Assembly (NCBI GenBank): GCA_001579985.1
Contig: LRSR01008735.1
Coordinates: 1-21,540, forward strand
Reading direction: 5' to 3'
Origin: Hypsibius dujardini
Lineage: Eukaryota > Tardigrada > Eutardigrada > Parachela > Hypsibiidae
DNA length: 21,540 nt
How positions within the stretch are numbered: position 1 is the stretch's first letter; the number at the start of each line of letters is the position of its first letter. Of this stretch, positions 9,357 through 20,075 are shown in pieces. The position numbers were made by a program, and so were the translations under genes. A model generated the notes under the pieces. The model worked only from the letters and a program-made list of their open reading frames with translations. It was not told the DNA's origin and made no database searches.

Positions 9357-11567
9357 TTACGCTTCGTCGGCCTTCTTTTTCAGCAGATCTAACATCGCGT
9401 CGCGGCCCTTCCGCTCCACATTCCACTGCTCCTGCTCGACCGCCCACTTGGCTGCCTGCAGTTGCAGCTCCTTCCTACGCAGCTCCAGCTCCTCCCGTTG
9501 CAGCTTGCGATCCTCCAGCCGCTCCACCCGCCGCGCCTCCAGCTCCTCGCGCCGCAGCTTGCGGTCTTCCACCCGTTCGGCGCGCTCACTGCGAATGTGC
9601 TCGCGGAGGTAGGCGATCAGCGTGCCGGCACCCACGTCCAGGGGCTCCTTCCCCATCGCTGAAGCGATGGCTCCCACCGGCGTCCTCAGCGGGCCGTTGC
9701 TGTTATGACCGACGACTCGAGTGGGGAGGATAATCTTCGGGAAGGGTGTGACGGATTCGGAGATGTCCAGATCGTCGTCGCGGGCAGAGCTCTTGCGTTT
9801 GTGGCCTCTGCGTGTGGTCCGCGCTAAGATGGCGGCCTGGTTGGCCAGGTTGAGGTGCGCGAGGTGAGTGTTGGACTTTTTGGGGCGCTGATAGCTGATG
9901 GTGAACTCTTGCTCCACGTCGCCCTTGAAGAAGTACTGGAGGGCCGCGAAGCCGAGCTGCGCCGCCGTCACGGTGACGCGGGTATAGGCGGGGCAACTGG
10001 AGTTTTTGTCGATGCGCCGGACGAATTCGACGATTTCGTCGGACTGCTCGGCGGTGGTGCCGCTTTTTATTTCCTGCAAGGATTAGGAAGGGGTTGAAGC
10101 GTGATGGAACAACGCAGGATTCAACAAAACCAATAGACATGTTCATAGACAAGGCGGAGACAGACATAAATATAACACAAATATGTCACAGGCGGACAAA
10201 CAAAACAAACAGACAATCATCCTCACGAGAAGTAGAATAGAGATACATGCAGTGCGCCGACTAGTAGACGACGAACTCGAGGCAAATAAAGCAAAGGCAA
10301 ACAAATAGATATGCGGGCTGATCAACACGTAAAGAGGCAGACAAAACTGAGCTGGTCCAGTAAAATTAGACCTAAACAAATAGACAAACAAAACCAACGG
10401 AGATAAATGGATACGATGACTACCAGACAGACAAACAGACTGGCAAAGGCAAAGCTGGATTACTAAACGCAAACAGAAATGTAGATAGGCATACAGATCA
10501 ATAAGCATTCGAGCGACAGACAGGCATATATCCTCCCACATTGAGACAACCATGAAGATCACAGAATGAAAGGACAAACAGGCAACCCACAGACAAACAG
10601 GCAGACATTGAAACCCAGACAGTCAGACAAACTGACAGTCTGTCTGATAGACGAACGGACGGACGGACGAACAAAAAGATAAACGGACAAACAAATGGAA
10701 AGACAGACAGACAGACATAGACAAAAGACAGTCAGACAGACACACAAATAGACAGACAGGCGGAATTCCAGGCAGATCACTTCACTCAAGCAAGCAAGGC
10801 TAAGTAAATCTCTACCTTAACTTCGTCGTTTTCCCATGTGAAAAAGTTCGACACCTTCCCACAGTTCTGAATCCACGAGCCGAGTCCGTCGCGGAAGAGG
10901 GCGCCCTCTGAGTCCAGGTGCCGGATGTCAATAACGAAGACACTGTTGCACATTATCTTTTGCGGCACTTCCGTCAATATCCTAAAACCATACAAAAAAT
11001 CATCGGGAATTAAAATAAAAGCCATCTAGTCGGGCGTCGGTGACATGTTGCGCGTACCATGGCATCTTGTTTTCGGCCGCGGAGAAAAGCAGCATTGCAA
11101 AGTACTTTGGTTGAACGAACTTATTGAGGCCGCGGTTGATTGCTTGGTAATTGTTGATGACTGTTCCGGTCCCGTTGGGTAAAAGTCTGTTGGGAAAAAA
11201 AATTAAAACAAATCCATTAATCAAGCAGTCACAAAGAAGTCATATCTGTCATTGAAGGAGAAGATTCAACAAATTCAGTTAAGGCAATACGTCAATCAAG
11301 CACTTAACGACTTTGCAAACTGCAAGGCTACAAATTGAGGCAATCAATCAACCAAGCCCCCACCGACAGAGCAACTTGCCCAGCCAGTCGAGAGTTAAAA
11401 TGTGTTTCATACCCTCCGAACGTGATGGCGCTGGGGTTGTGCAAGAGCAGCTCCCGGTGCGCGCCGCTCTCGTCTACCTCCACCTCCTCCACACCCTGGT
11501 CCTCGGACATGACGCCGTTGTGCTCGCCCTCGGACGAGGCATTCGAGCCGTCCTGGTCGTCGCTCAT
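9357..11567 (-). CDS. Gene B: paralogue of gene A, with charged C-terminal helix
   Basis: Proposed exons on the minus strand: 11567-11413, 11186-11058, 10981-10816, 10073-9357; 388 aa, with phases 2, 2, 0 matching at the joins. It has the same architecture as gene A: acidic N-terminus (1-51), core (53-150) with 'DGLGSWIQNCGKV', then 'FVRRIDKN' and 'YFFKG' (about 167-201), a basic RTTRRGHKRK cluster (about 235-244), 'TLIAYLR', two 18-residue helical repeats (317-334 and 335-352), 'EQEQW' and a terminal LLKKK. The last two exons of gene A correspond to one exon here, so an intron was lost in B or gained in A. The third exon boundary differs from gene A although the local protein length is the same. 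The KRK cluster suggests a nuclear protein; no enzyme motif is seen. A possible acceptor (tttgcag) 9 nt before the ATG suggests a 5' UTR intron. The first exon is the least certain because an open frame continues upstream. Confidence 0.75.
10130..10790. repeat. Degenerate GACA/AAACA array in the last intron of gene B
   Basis: Most of the intron 10074-10815 consists of GACA with many variants (aaaca, ggca, gata, and GGACGGAC near 10655-10670). The host gene is on the minus strand, so the sense strand reads TGTC, TGTTT and similar. No coding exon is inside. Confidence 0.9.
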
Positions 11568-12067
11568 CCTCTTCCACTGCAAATTCAACTCCGCCACCGA
11601 CGCGGCCAGGATGGATGAAATGAACAATACAAATTTAACGGACGCTTCAAAGCTAAAAATTACGTAGTGAATGTGAGAGAGAAAAAATATCGCGAAATCC
11701 GAGCAAGCAAAGAACAAAAAACACAACAATAACGATTTTACCATTCGCCCACGAGGATTTCTCTGGAAAACCATGCGCGGCAATATGGCCGCCCATGTGC
11801 CCATGTGCGGTGTGTGTGCCACTAGCTCACCACAGATTTGTCGCATAGCGGGATTTAGCTCAGGTGTGAGATGCTCCTACCACGGTTCCTGTATTACGGT
11901 GAGTTATATCGTGATCCTACCGCCAATCGTATATGCGTTCCGTACGAAGGATAGTGGGTTAACTCGGTCGCAAAGTTCGGAAGCCAGGGCAAGTTAAAAA
12001 TTGTGCTGCCCTCTCGCTTAGGCTTTTTGAGCTCTAAACGGCGGTCATTTCTGATATCCCACACCCG
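11568..12067. promoter_or_regulatory. Upstream region of gene B
   Basis: Non-coding by composition, apart from a minus-strand open frame running on from the first exon with an implausible hydrophobic content. It presumably carries the gene B promoter and a 5' UTR exon. No TATA box was assigned. Confidence 0.35.
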
Positions 12068-12165
12068 AAAAGGTTCCGGTTCCATGAGACAATGGCCGAC
12101 GTCACCTCCGTCCCCCTGACTTGAAAAAACTTTTCTGCTCATGCCAGTCAATTACAAATTAAATT
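12068..12165. repeat. Second copy of the gene A intron repeat family
   Basis: The segment 'cccctgacttgaaaaaac' followed by 'ctgctcatgccagtcaatta' resembles the right arm at 3550-3597 (cccctgacgtcaaaaag, then ctgttgatgccaatcgatt). No opposite arm was found nearby, so it looks like a half copy. The similarity is by eye and moderate. Confidence 0.5.
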
Positions 12166-12299
12166 TTTTATCGAATGGAGAGAATCAAACCAACCAAGAG
12201 ACGACTACAGCTCGGACAGACCCTTAAAGGCTCGGGCCTGGTAATCACCGACCGTCAACTGTTTAGACTGATCGGCCACTGTCTTTATAGGCCGCTCAC

Positions 12300-12930
12300 C
12301 ATTCGGATAGACTGACGGAAATTGGACGGACAGCGGTCATAAGAATAACGACCAGACGGATAGCGAACTAACAGACAACAGATGGGCGCACAAGTATGGA
12401 CGGACGTGTAACGGACAGCAGACGGGTAAGCAAGCAAGAACGGACGTGCAACGAATGGACGAATGGACGAAAAAACTACGGGTGAAACGGACAACGGATG
12501 GACGGTCGGATAATGGACAGATGTACGGATGGTTGTTCAACGGACGGACGGTCAAACGACGGACGGACGGTCGGACAACAGACGGACGGTCGGACAACGG
12601 ACGATTGCGCATGCAAGGACGGACGTGTAACAGATGGACGGTCGGAAAAGTAACGGACGGTCGGACAATTGATGGATGGACCGATAGTCGAACAACGGAC
12701 GGACGAACGAACGGATGGACAATGAACGATCGGTTCGCCAGTGGCCGCACGGTCGGACGACAGTGAAACGGTCGGACGACAGTGAAACGGTCGGACAACG
12801 GACGGATGCGCAAGCAAGGACGGACGTGCAACGGATGGATGGTCGGACAGTGAACGGATGGACAAGGGACGGATGATCGAACGACGGTCGGACGATCGGA
12901 AAACGGTCGAACAATGGACGCACAACGGAG
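12300..12930. repeat. Degenerate GGAC/GGTC satellite
   Basis: About 630 bp of imperfect GGAC, GGTC and AACGGAC units with higher-order copies such as 'acggtcggacgacagtgaa' repeated at about 12748-12790. It lies between gene B's upstream region and the 3' end of the mucin-like gene. Minus-strand frames rich in Arg-Pro-Ser-Val across it are repeat artefacts. Confidence 0.9.
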
Positions 12931-13066
12931 TAGGGGTAAAATAACCGGGATTCTATTTGGCTCCTTGTGATGTATACAGGATTACAGGCAGGTGTAAAAT
13001 AGCCTGGCCGGGGGATGCCATTGGGTGCCGTACATTAACAGCTAAGGCTAAAATATTGTAGCCTAA

Positions 13067-13076
13067 TTTATTTATT
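13067..13076 (-). terminator. Poly(A) signals of the mucin-like gene
   Basis: On the minus strand two overlapping AATAAA hexamers (plus-strand tttatttatt) lie about 55 nt after the stop codon at 13128-13130. This is the best-placed poly(A) signal in the window and implies a very short 3' UTR. Confidence 0.6.
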
Positions 13077-13127
13077 ATCAACAGTATCATAATTCCACTT
13101 CGATATCCTGGCAGTTTGAGCAAAAGC

Positions 13128-15186
13128 TCATTGAATCAGAACCAGAAGTGCCCCGGCAACAGTCGCAGCAGCCGGCTGAACGGTCGTTCCGTCAGACGCC
13201 ACATGCGCCACTGTCGCTGCTGCTGTCGTTATGGCGTCCGGCACTACAGCGACCGAATGTGTAGTCGCCGCATCGGAGGCCTGACTGACAGCTGCAGCAA
13301 CCGTCGTTGCTGCGGACCCTCCCGTCGAGGAAGGTGAAGCGGAGACCGATGCCGCCGTGGAAACTGCTTCGGTATGGGTTGTCTGACCGCCTGAATGGGT
13401 CGTGGCTTCACTGGCCTGGGTCGATGCCACGGTCGAGCTAGTTAAGTCCGTGTGAGTAGTCGACGTGCTGGCCGAACTGGCTGTGGATATTGGAGCGGAG
13501 TGTTCTGGAAAGACAGTGGTTGAAAGTTTGTTTGGACTTCAAGGAAGCTGCAAATGTATGTCTGGACTTGAAGAAAATAGTGAGATTTTGGAATGTTAAA
13601 AGTAGCGCTACAGTTAAAAAATAAAATTGTATTTTACTTGTAAATTCTACCTGTTTTAAATATCAGCTTGTATTTTTTCAAAAAATGTTTTTGTTTAAAA
13701 TATAAATGCGCTTTTCGATCATTTGGATTGCAAACAATTACAAAAAACTCTAATTCAAACAAAGTTGGTTTAAACATAAAACATATTAGATTTAATAAAA
13801 CAAAATCCATATTTTAAGCATTTAAAGAGAAGATTTTAAGTGAAATATCCAAGTATTTAAAAGTGATTTTCAGACTAAGAAAATAAAATTATGATATAAA
13901 AGTCAAATATTACTTGCAGTTTTAAATTTTGATTTTCATTTTCATTGAATATGGTATGTTTTATTTAAAATCAAACTGCTTGTTCGACCATTTAAAATAT
14001 ATTAAAAATATTTAGAACTTCTGCTGTACCGGTTGAAGCAGGGACGGTCGTCGTGGCGGTGTCTCCTGCAGAACTTGCGGCAGCTTGACTGCCTCCGGTC
14101 GAACCACTAACGCCGACGGAGGGTGCACTGGCGACGGTGACAGCAGAGCTCGCCGCTACGGTGCTGACCGGCGTTGTCGCAGAAGGGGCGGCAGGAGTGC
14201 CGTCCGTTCCGACGACGACGGCGACGGGAGCCACGGAGCTAGACGCCACAGGACTTGTCTGACTGGGAGCCGTAGTGGCTGGAGCACCGGTGGTGGCAAC
14301 GACGACGGCGGGAACAACGACGGCAGGTGCTCCAGCGACTGCAGTTGTCGGGCCAGCATTGCTTCCAGCTGCAGCAAAAATTAGTATTAGTATGACACGG
14401 ACAAGGATATAGACACAGACACAAACACAGACGCAGACATAGACATGGTTACAGAAATAGGCACACACACCTAAAACAGACGCAGATACACCCGTATATA
14501 GGCGGAAACAATAGGTACAGAAAACGAACTGACGTTTGCTTCGACGCAGATTTCAGATACAAAGTCAAAACACAAAGTTCAGACATTGACATGCATAGAG
14601 AGATAATCAACGAAAGTAGAAGTACGGAAGTCGGACGTCAGATACATGCAAAGCAAGGACCAACTTACTTAGCTGTTTGCCAGTTTGAGACTGCGACTGC
14701 GATTGACTGCCACTAGAGACCTGGGAAGCGCCGTTCACCGCGCATTTACCACCACTGCAGGCTCCCTGACTGCCCGCCTGCGATTGGGTGCCGTTTGCGT
14801 TGGTCAGAGTGTTGGAATTCTGATTACTGCTCAGCGATCCGAAATCCGCGCTTCCACCACCGCTTGCCGAGCCTGTTCCGGTGCCTTGGGTTTGCAGCTG
14901 TTTCTGGCCGCTTTGCTGGAAGGCGAATTGCGTGAACTGCGGTAGCTGTGCTAAACCCGTCAGGGGCTTGAAGGCCAACGCTGCAACAGGAGGATAAATT
15001 TTACATCAGATTCTGTACTGCATATTACAGAGAGACAGAGAGACAGAAAGAGAGACAGAGAGACAGAGAGAGACAGACAGACAGAGAGACAGAGAGACAG
15101 ACATACAGACAGACAGACAAACACACAAACACACACATAACTGATAGAGAGACAGAGAGACAGACAGAGAGACAGAGGGACAAACA

Positions 15187-15220
<34 letters not shown>

Positions 15221-15347
15221 CAAACAGATACAGGCAGATAGTGCAGAAGCGAGACTTACTCGGAAATGCAGGATTAGGTGGGAGAAGAGGGAGGGCTGTC
15301 ACGGCAACCACGGTTAGACTAAGGAGAAAGACCTTCGAAGATGCCAT
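13128..15347 (-). CDS. Secreted Ser/Thr/Ala-rich mucin-like protein
   Basis: Exons on the minus strand: 15347-15260, 14980-14669, 14368-14030, 13504-13128; 371 aa. All three introns are phase 1 with GT-AG ends (donors gtaagt, gtaagt, gtacag), so each internal exon is a symmetric module. Residues 1-20 (start [11 protein letters not shown]) form a clear signal peptide ending near 'VTA-LP'. The second exon is rich in Gln, Ser and Gly and contains the only two cysteines of the mature protein, spaced C-SGGK-C. The third and fourth exons are Ala/Thr/Val/Ser-rich with many TT, ST and TP pairs, typical of O-glycosylated sequence. The C-terminus (about 12 residues, ending ALLVLIQ) is hydrophobic and could be a weak GPI signal. 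Such proteins usually belong to mucus, cuticle or extracellular matrix, and often have no detectable homologues; the role here is inferred from composition alone. Confidence 0.8.
14395..14480. repeat. Degenerate GACA/ACACA repeat in intron 2 of the mucin-like gene
   Basis: A run of gacac, gacag and gacat words follows the acceptor side of the intron 14369-14668. The sense strand (minus) reads TGTC/TGTGT. Confidence 0.75.
15026..15235. repeat. GACAGA / GGCA microsatellite in intron 1 of the mucin-like gene
   Basis: Composite array: GAGACA and GACA units to about 15185, then a nearly pure (GGCA) run at about 15190-15222. The sense strand (minus) is the pyrimidine-rich CTGT/TGCC strand. It produces artefactual frames continuing the first exon into Cys/Leu-rich sequence. 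Confidence 0.95.
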
Positions 15348-15582
15348 GGTTTGGGACGTTTTGACAGAAGGAAAATGTCCGATGGAGAAGAGAAACTGTG
15401 CGACAAATGCAGCGATTCATTTTTATGTGTCTCCTGTTCAGACTGTCCTGTTAGCTAACGAGCCATCTAGGTTGCCAGATCGTTGAGGAACTGTTTTAAT
15501 TGAAGAATTAACGACGATTTCGAAGAGTCATTAATGAATTGTTAATTCTCCGTAACAATAGTTGCGCGAAAGATACTACAGC

Positions 15583-15589
15583 ATTTATA
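15583..15589 (-). promoter_or_regulatory. Possible TATA box of the mucin-like gene
   Basis: Minus-strand TATAAAT lies about 235 bp upstream of the start codon at 15347. It would put the transcription start near 15555 with a 5' UTR of about 200 nt. No other support. Confidence 0.35.
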
Positions 15590-16479
15590 CGATACCGAAC
15601 TTTGTCCCCATCACACACCCAGCAAGTGATGTGATCTTTTTATTAAGGTCCAGGTGACTGACTTCCGGTTGCTGTAGCCAATATGATACTTTACTGTTTT
15701 ATGTCGTTACCGATTTACTAGTAACCACTGGTGTAAACGCTTTAGCCGAAGCAGTGGATTAATATCATTCGCATGAATTACCAGGCGTCATCGATTGGCA
15801 TGGCCATTATTTCATACACATAACAGGTACTTTAAATAACCCTCAGGCGGGGACTACCCGTCGATTCGCTACGTGATCTGACAGAAGAGACGAACGAAGA
15901 GACAAATAAATGCGTATTAGTAAAATACTTAAATACTAAATACTAAAATACAAATACAAATACAATAGAAGTGTAAAGTAAATACAATTTAAATTAAAAT
16001 AAGATTAGTGAAACCAAATTAGTAAAGTTCGTAAAATTCGTAAAATGAGTAAAATAAAATTATTTAAATAAACCCCATTTGTAAGCATTTTTCTTAGAAC
16101 AAAAATACGACTGACTATGTTCATAATTTGTGAATTTCTTTCAGAATATTTTACAGTAAGATATGAATACTAGGATCCTTTGCGATTTGTCTCCGCGGTC
16201 ACCATGCACACCAAAAAACACACGCGCCTTGTTACTGGGTACTCTCCTGTCTACTCCTGACTTCGTACATTCTCGTTTCACTGCAATTCACATCTTGACA
16301 CAAGTGAAGCAAAATTCGAAATTTATAGCGCAAATAATTTTCCCCTCAACGAAGCCGCGACCACAAGACATCATCCTACAGATATATTTATATATATATA
16401 TATATATATCTCCATAGTCTGCAAATACGACGCCTCGGTTGATCCGAATCCTAATTATCTGAAACCATAATCGCCAAGT
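15590..16479. other. Intergenic region between divergent mucin-like and IQCK-like genes
   Basis: No gene is seen. It includes an A-rich run with 'aaatact' and 'aaataca' repeats (about 15925-15975), a stretch of 'gtaaaattcgtaaaatgagtaaaa' type words (about 16023-16060) and a (TA)n tract at about 16382-16410, 70 bp before the IQCK-like start codon. Confidence 0.6.
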
Positions 16480-17282
16480 ATGTTGGGTCGAGCCGCCGTG
16501 CTGGCATCCAGCGACGGAACGTATCGTCCGACGCCTTTCAAAACGGCCGACCTGTCCGCTGGACACGAAGACAAGGTTCGTCGGTTGTTTGAGGAGCGTT
16601 TGCCTGCGCCTTCGCAGCGCAGCGAGTTCGACGAGGTCTTTGGGGAAGATCCGCTGGATTTCCTCATGAGTGAACTGGCGTTGCCCATCTACGAGGCGGA
16701 GACCCATAGAGCCATGATTGAACGGCGCGGGAGGGTGGAGAAGAAGATCATCTTACCGCCGGCGGCCTTAGGATTTCATGAGACAGAGCAGGTGCTGCAG
16801 GAGCAGTGGACGGAACAAACCTGTGAGGAGCTGGCGAAACGAAGGTGGTTTTCGGACATCGTTTTATATGTATTTTCAATGGTCGCAGGTCCGGAGGAGC
16901 ATTACTTCAAGAAGTTTCTCAATCGTAGTGTGCAAGAGGCCTTGAGTTATGCACTGGATGAGGCGGATCGGCACAAAATAGTGGAAGATCATGTGAGTTC
17001 CAGTATGGGAACCCCGCAAGATTAAGGCGGGAAGCCACAACTATACTTCTGTAGTATTATGGTGTGGTTTCTAGAGGGCGTTCAAGCTGTTCTGCCCGCT
17101 GGATCACATGGCGGAGCACTTATGGACGTACGTTGGAAGACAACGAACTCGTGCTATACTTTCTCCACCTAGTCTGGAAACGCTTCTGTTTCTTTGCTAG
17201 GGCCAATGAACGCCATCCAGAGCGGGATGGCATGCAGCAGAAGGATATCCCCATATTTGCAGAGTTCTTCGAACACTTGTGA

Positions 17283-17345
<63 letters not shown>

Positions 17346-18783
17346 AGTCTGTCTGTCGGTCTGTCTGTCTGTCTGTCAGTCGGTCTGTCGGTCTGTTTGT
17401 CTGAAACCCATCTGAACAACCTTTTCCGTCATTTAGTCCACGACCGGAGCCGCCACTGCATTTAAAACTGACCACCGATCAGGCGGCCGTCATTATCCAA
17501 AAACGGTGGAAAGGCACAATCGTACGCTTGACTTGATCTGTCATATACGAAGTGACGAAATCCTCGTTTAGAACCGACAAAAACCGCTGTGTGATCCGCA
17601 CGATCCTAGTCGTCATGCTTCATTTATCTTTTTCATTAATTTTATTTTTTTACCCTTTTCATCTTTGTCATCAATTTTAGACACGAAGACGGCCAGACAT
17701 TAAAGCCCTGCGTCGCCACATTGCAGCGGCCCGCATCCAGTACAACGACCCTCGTCGTCTGGTGGAAGAGCTCTGGAATCGCGACATTCCCATCCCTCCA
17801 CCTCCTCTCGAACTGAGTTGCGTCAGTCTTTCCGACAATAACCCGGTCCACAGTCCGCAGATCGGGTCGTTGACGGACGTAGCGGCCAACACCCGGAAAG
17901 ACTCAACGGCAACACCTGCCTTACCGAAATTCCTGCAAATCAGCAAAACTGACGTACAAAATCGCCTCACCCAAAGCAGAGGGAAAACGGAAGGCCAGCG
18001 GAAGAAGGCCAGTCCGGCGTGCGAAAAGGTAGCGTTATTTATTTTTAAATATAACAAATAAATAAATATAATATTGATATGATAAAATATTTAATACAAT
18101 TAGTATAATACAAAAGGACATTCTATTGAACTAATATAAATCATAAAATAAATTGAAGTTCACCGGAAACTGTAGCAAGTAAATATATTAAGCTTGAATA
18201 GATTGAAAGCTTGAATTCAAATTACCGGAAAAGTGTATTTAAACAACACAGCTTTTTTCTTTAAAACAAGAGACCACATTTTTAGCAATGATAATAAAGT
18301 ATGAAATAACGTACAGTAGACTGTAATAATTACAGGAAATTTTGGGTTGTTATATAAATTAAAAGTTATCATCGATATCAATTTATTTGGTTTCAAATAA
18401 GATGTGAAAATATATTAGATTTAAAATCAAAGCCATTTTCTTTTCATGTGTAACAAGGTCTTTAAAGGTATGTTCAACAACACTAGAACAAGGACAGCGG
18501 CGACTCGGATGAGGAGCCGGAGGAGAAGCCAGTTCCGGTGGAAGTTGCGATTGTAGTCCCAACCGCGCCTCCAGTGCCTGACCCGGCTCCGAGTAATCCC
18601 TTGGATGGGACGGGGACCTCGAGAAACTCCCTCAATAAGGCCGGGGCGCATGGGGGCGGACTGACGGCGGACGGCCTGGGGAAGGGAGGTGGACCATCGA
18701 TGGTACCGAAGATCAGCAAGGACAAGCAGGTGACCGGTAGCGGCGGGGAAAAGAAGGCTGCGAAAGCACCAAAAGCCAAATAA
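16480..18783 (+). CDS. IQCK: IQ-motif protein resembling IQCK
   Basis: Exons 16480-16992, 17075-17127, 17201-17278, 17437-17521, 17681-18028 and 18487-18783 (last acceptor could instead be 18493); 457 aa. Phases at the joins agree (0, 2, 2, 0, 0), and the second intron is needed to avoid a stop near 17200. The match to IQCK is to the order of parts: a helical region near 130-171, then 'EHLWTAN' and 'IPIFAEFFEHFPRPEPPLHL' (about 186-225), then an IQ motif IQKRWKGTITR (235-245) and a helical 'LRRHIAAAR' stretch. The IQ motif fits IQ-x3-K-G-x3-R exactly and is split by an intron, which supports the splicing. Calmodulin or light-chain binding is expected from the motif; the family's cellular role is poorly defined. 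The last 98 residues are acidic, then Pro/Gly-rich, ending in a Lys/Ala tail, and make this protein much longer than the roughly 290-aa human one. The symbol is by family resemblance. Confidence 0.7.
17281..17405. repeat. CTGT tetranucleotide microsatellite in an intron of the IQCK-like gene
   Basis: It begins directly at the donor site (aacactt|gtgagtctg) and is nearly pure from 17288 to 17345, then interrupted by CAGT and CGGT. The sense strand reads CTGT. Confidence 0.95.
18029..18486. other. AT-rich last intron of the IQCK-like gene
   Basis: About 80% A+T, no repeats of note and no open frame. Two acceptors 6 nt apart (ctag and caag at 18486 and 18492) would both keep the frame. Confidence 0.6.
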
Positions 18784-20075
18784 AAAGGAACTTATCATCT
18801 TTGTGTAGTTCTTCCCCAACGACGGATGCTACGTTAAAGGCAGATGGGGCACTACATTTTAATATACATTTAGTTATAAATGTATATATTTATAGTATTT
18901 TTTATGGGCTACGGATTCGTTTTTATCGTTTTTATCGCTGGAACTAGATATCTCTATTCTGCTTGTCGAGTAACAAAATTTAAGTGTAGGGTATAGAGGA
19001 TGATAAGAACGACGGAAGGTTCGAGTGACTCCTACTGTCAACAGATTTATGGAACGGTGGTGTCAGGTTCGTGCGGAAGGTCAGGTTAGTTCGACTGATC
19101 GTTGTACCGAGGGATGTACAGTTCCTTGAAGGAATGAAAAGACGGTCGGATGGGATCACGGGGCGGTCAGTCTAACCGAAAGAGGTAAGGTTCTGAGGGT
19201 TTGTCAGAATGAAGGTTCGACCGCAGGATGGAGAATCCCTGGACAGACGGTCTAGTCAGCGAATGGTCCGATCTGTGACGGTAGCTTCGGCACGGTTGGC
19301 CGGTTGCCTGACTGTCTATCTATCCGTTTTGTCTGTCTGCTTGTCTATCTGACTGCCTGCTTGTCTATCTGACTGCCTGTCTACTCATCTGTATCGATCT
19401 GTTTGCCTATCTGCCCTTTCTGTCTGCCTGCTCGTCAGTTTGTCTGTCTGCCTGCCTATCTGTCTGTCTATCTGCCCGTTTTTCTGTCTGTCTAAGGGAT
19501 CGCATATTCGCCACACCCACACGTGGATCACTGTCCCTTCTGAGTCGTAATGCAAACTTGAGGAAGACTTTCCAAGCTACCTTCTTATTTCATTAGTACT
19601 GGTAAGCTCATTGTGCATTATACTTAGCACAGTCGAGCACTATACCCAAACGGAACAAGCCAATGTTGATTCGCAAATAACAACTTCCGTCCGCTGGCAT
19701 GTAAAAAAACCCAACAACTAACCCGACAGAAGCAAGTACACACAACGACGATCCCATCAGTTAGGAGTGCGGCAGAAGAGAGAGAAGCGCAACTGTTCAG
19801 TGCTGAAGGAACGAAAAACAATGACTTTGGAAGAGAGGAAAAAAACCTACTAGGGTGGTCGGTCGGTGGCAGCTTGCTATAAAACCACAAACAACTCGAT
19901 GCGCGCGCACGTGCAACATGCAGGTAATAATGGCTACAACTCATGTTAGGAGAGGAGACAAGGAAGAGAACCGAAATGTGAACGTGTGTGTGTCTTCCCC
20001 GCCCGCACAGAGAGCCGAAAAAGCGAATGAGTAGTGCGTCGATGAAGAGAGAAAACGGGGTAAGGAGAGGAACTT
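18784..20075. other. Intergenic region between convergent IQCK-like gene and gene C
   Basis: Contains both 3' UTRs. 19010-19300 has loosely repeated words (gaaggttcg, ggtcag, cggtcgga), probably a decayed minisatellite. A minus-strand open frame at 19624-20142 overlaps the end of gene C in another frame and has no coding character. No further gene or RNA is seen. Confidence 0.5.
19305..19495. repeat. Degenerate CTGT/CTGC/CTAT array
   Basis: An intergenic tetranucleotide array with many substitutions, older-looking than the intronic arrays. It ends at 'ctaagggatcgcat'. Confidence 0.85.

Noticed and set aside
11894-12151. 85-codon minus-strand frame upstream of gene B
   Set aside because: It overlaps the dispersed repeat copy and has no splice sites joining it in phase to gene B.
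12337-12925. Minus-strand Arg-Pro-Ser-Val-rich frames of 120-165 codons
   Set aside because: They follow the GGAC/GGTC satellite and occur in more than one frame at once.
16844-16887. Possible 44-bp intron in the first exon of the IQCK-like gene
   Set aside because: Removing it creates an early stop; reading through gives a continuous helical region that leads into the next exons in phase.
18427-18819. Two minus-strand frames over the last IQCK-like exon
   Set aside because: They are antisense shadows of a Pro/Gly-rich exon with high GC content.
19010-19040. T-loop-like 'ggttcgagtgactcc' suggesting a tRNA
   Set aside because: No acceptor stem, D-arm or anticodon arm can be folded around it.
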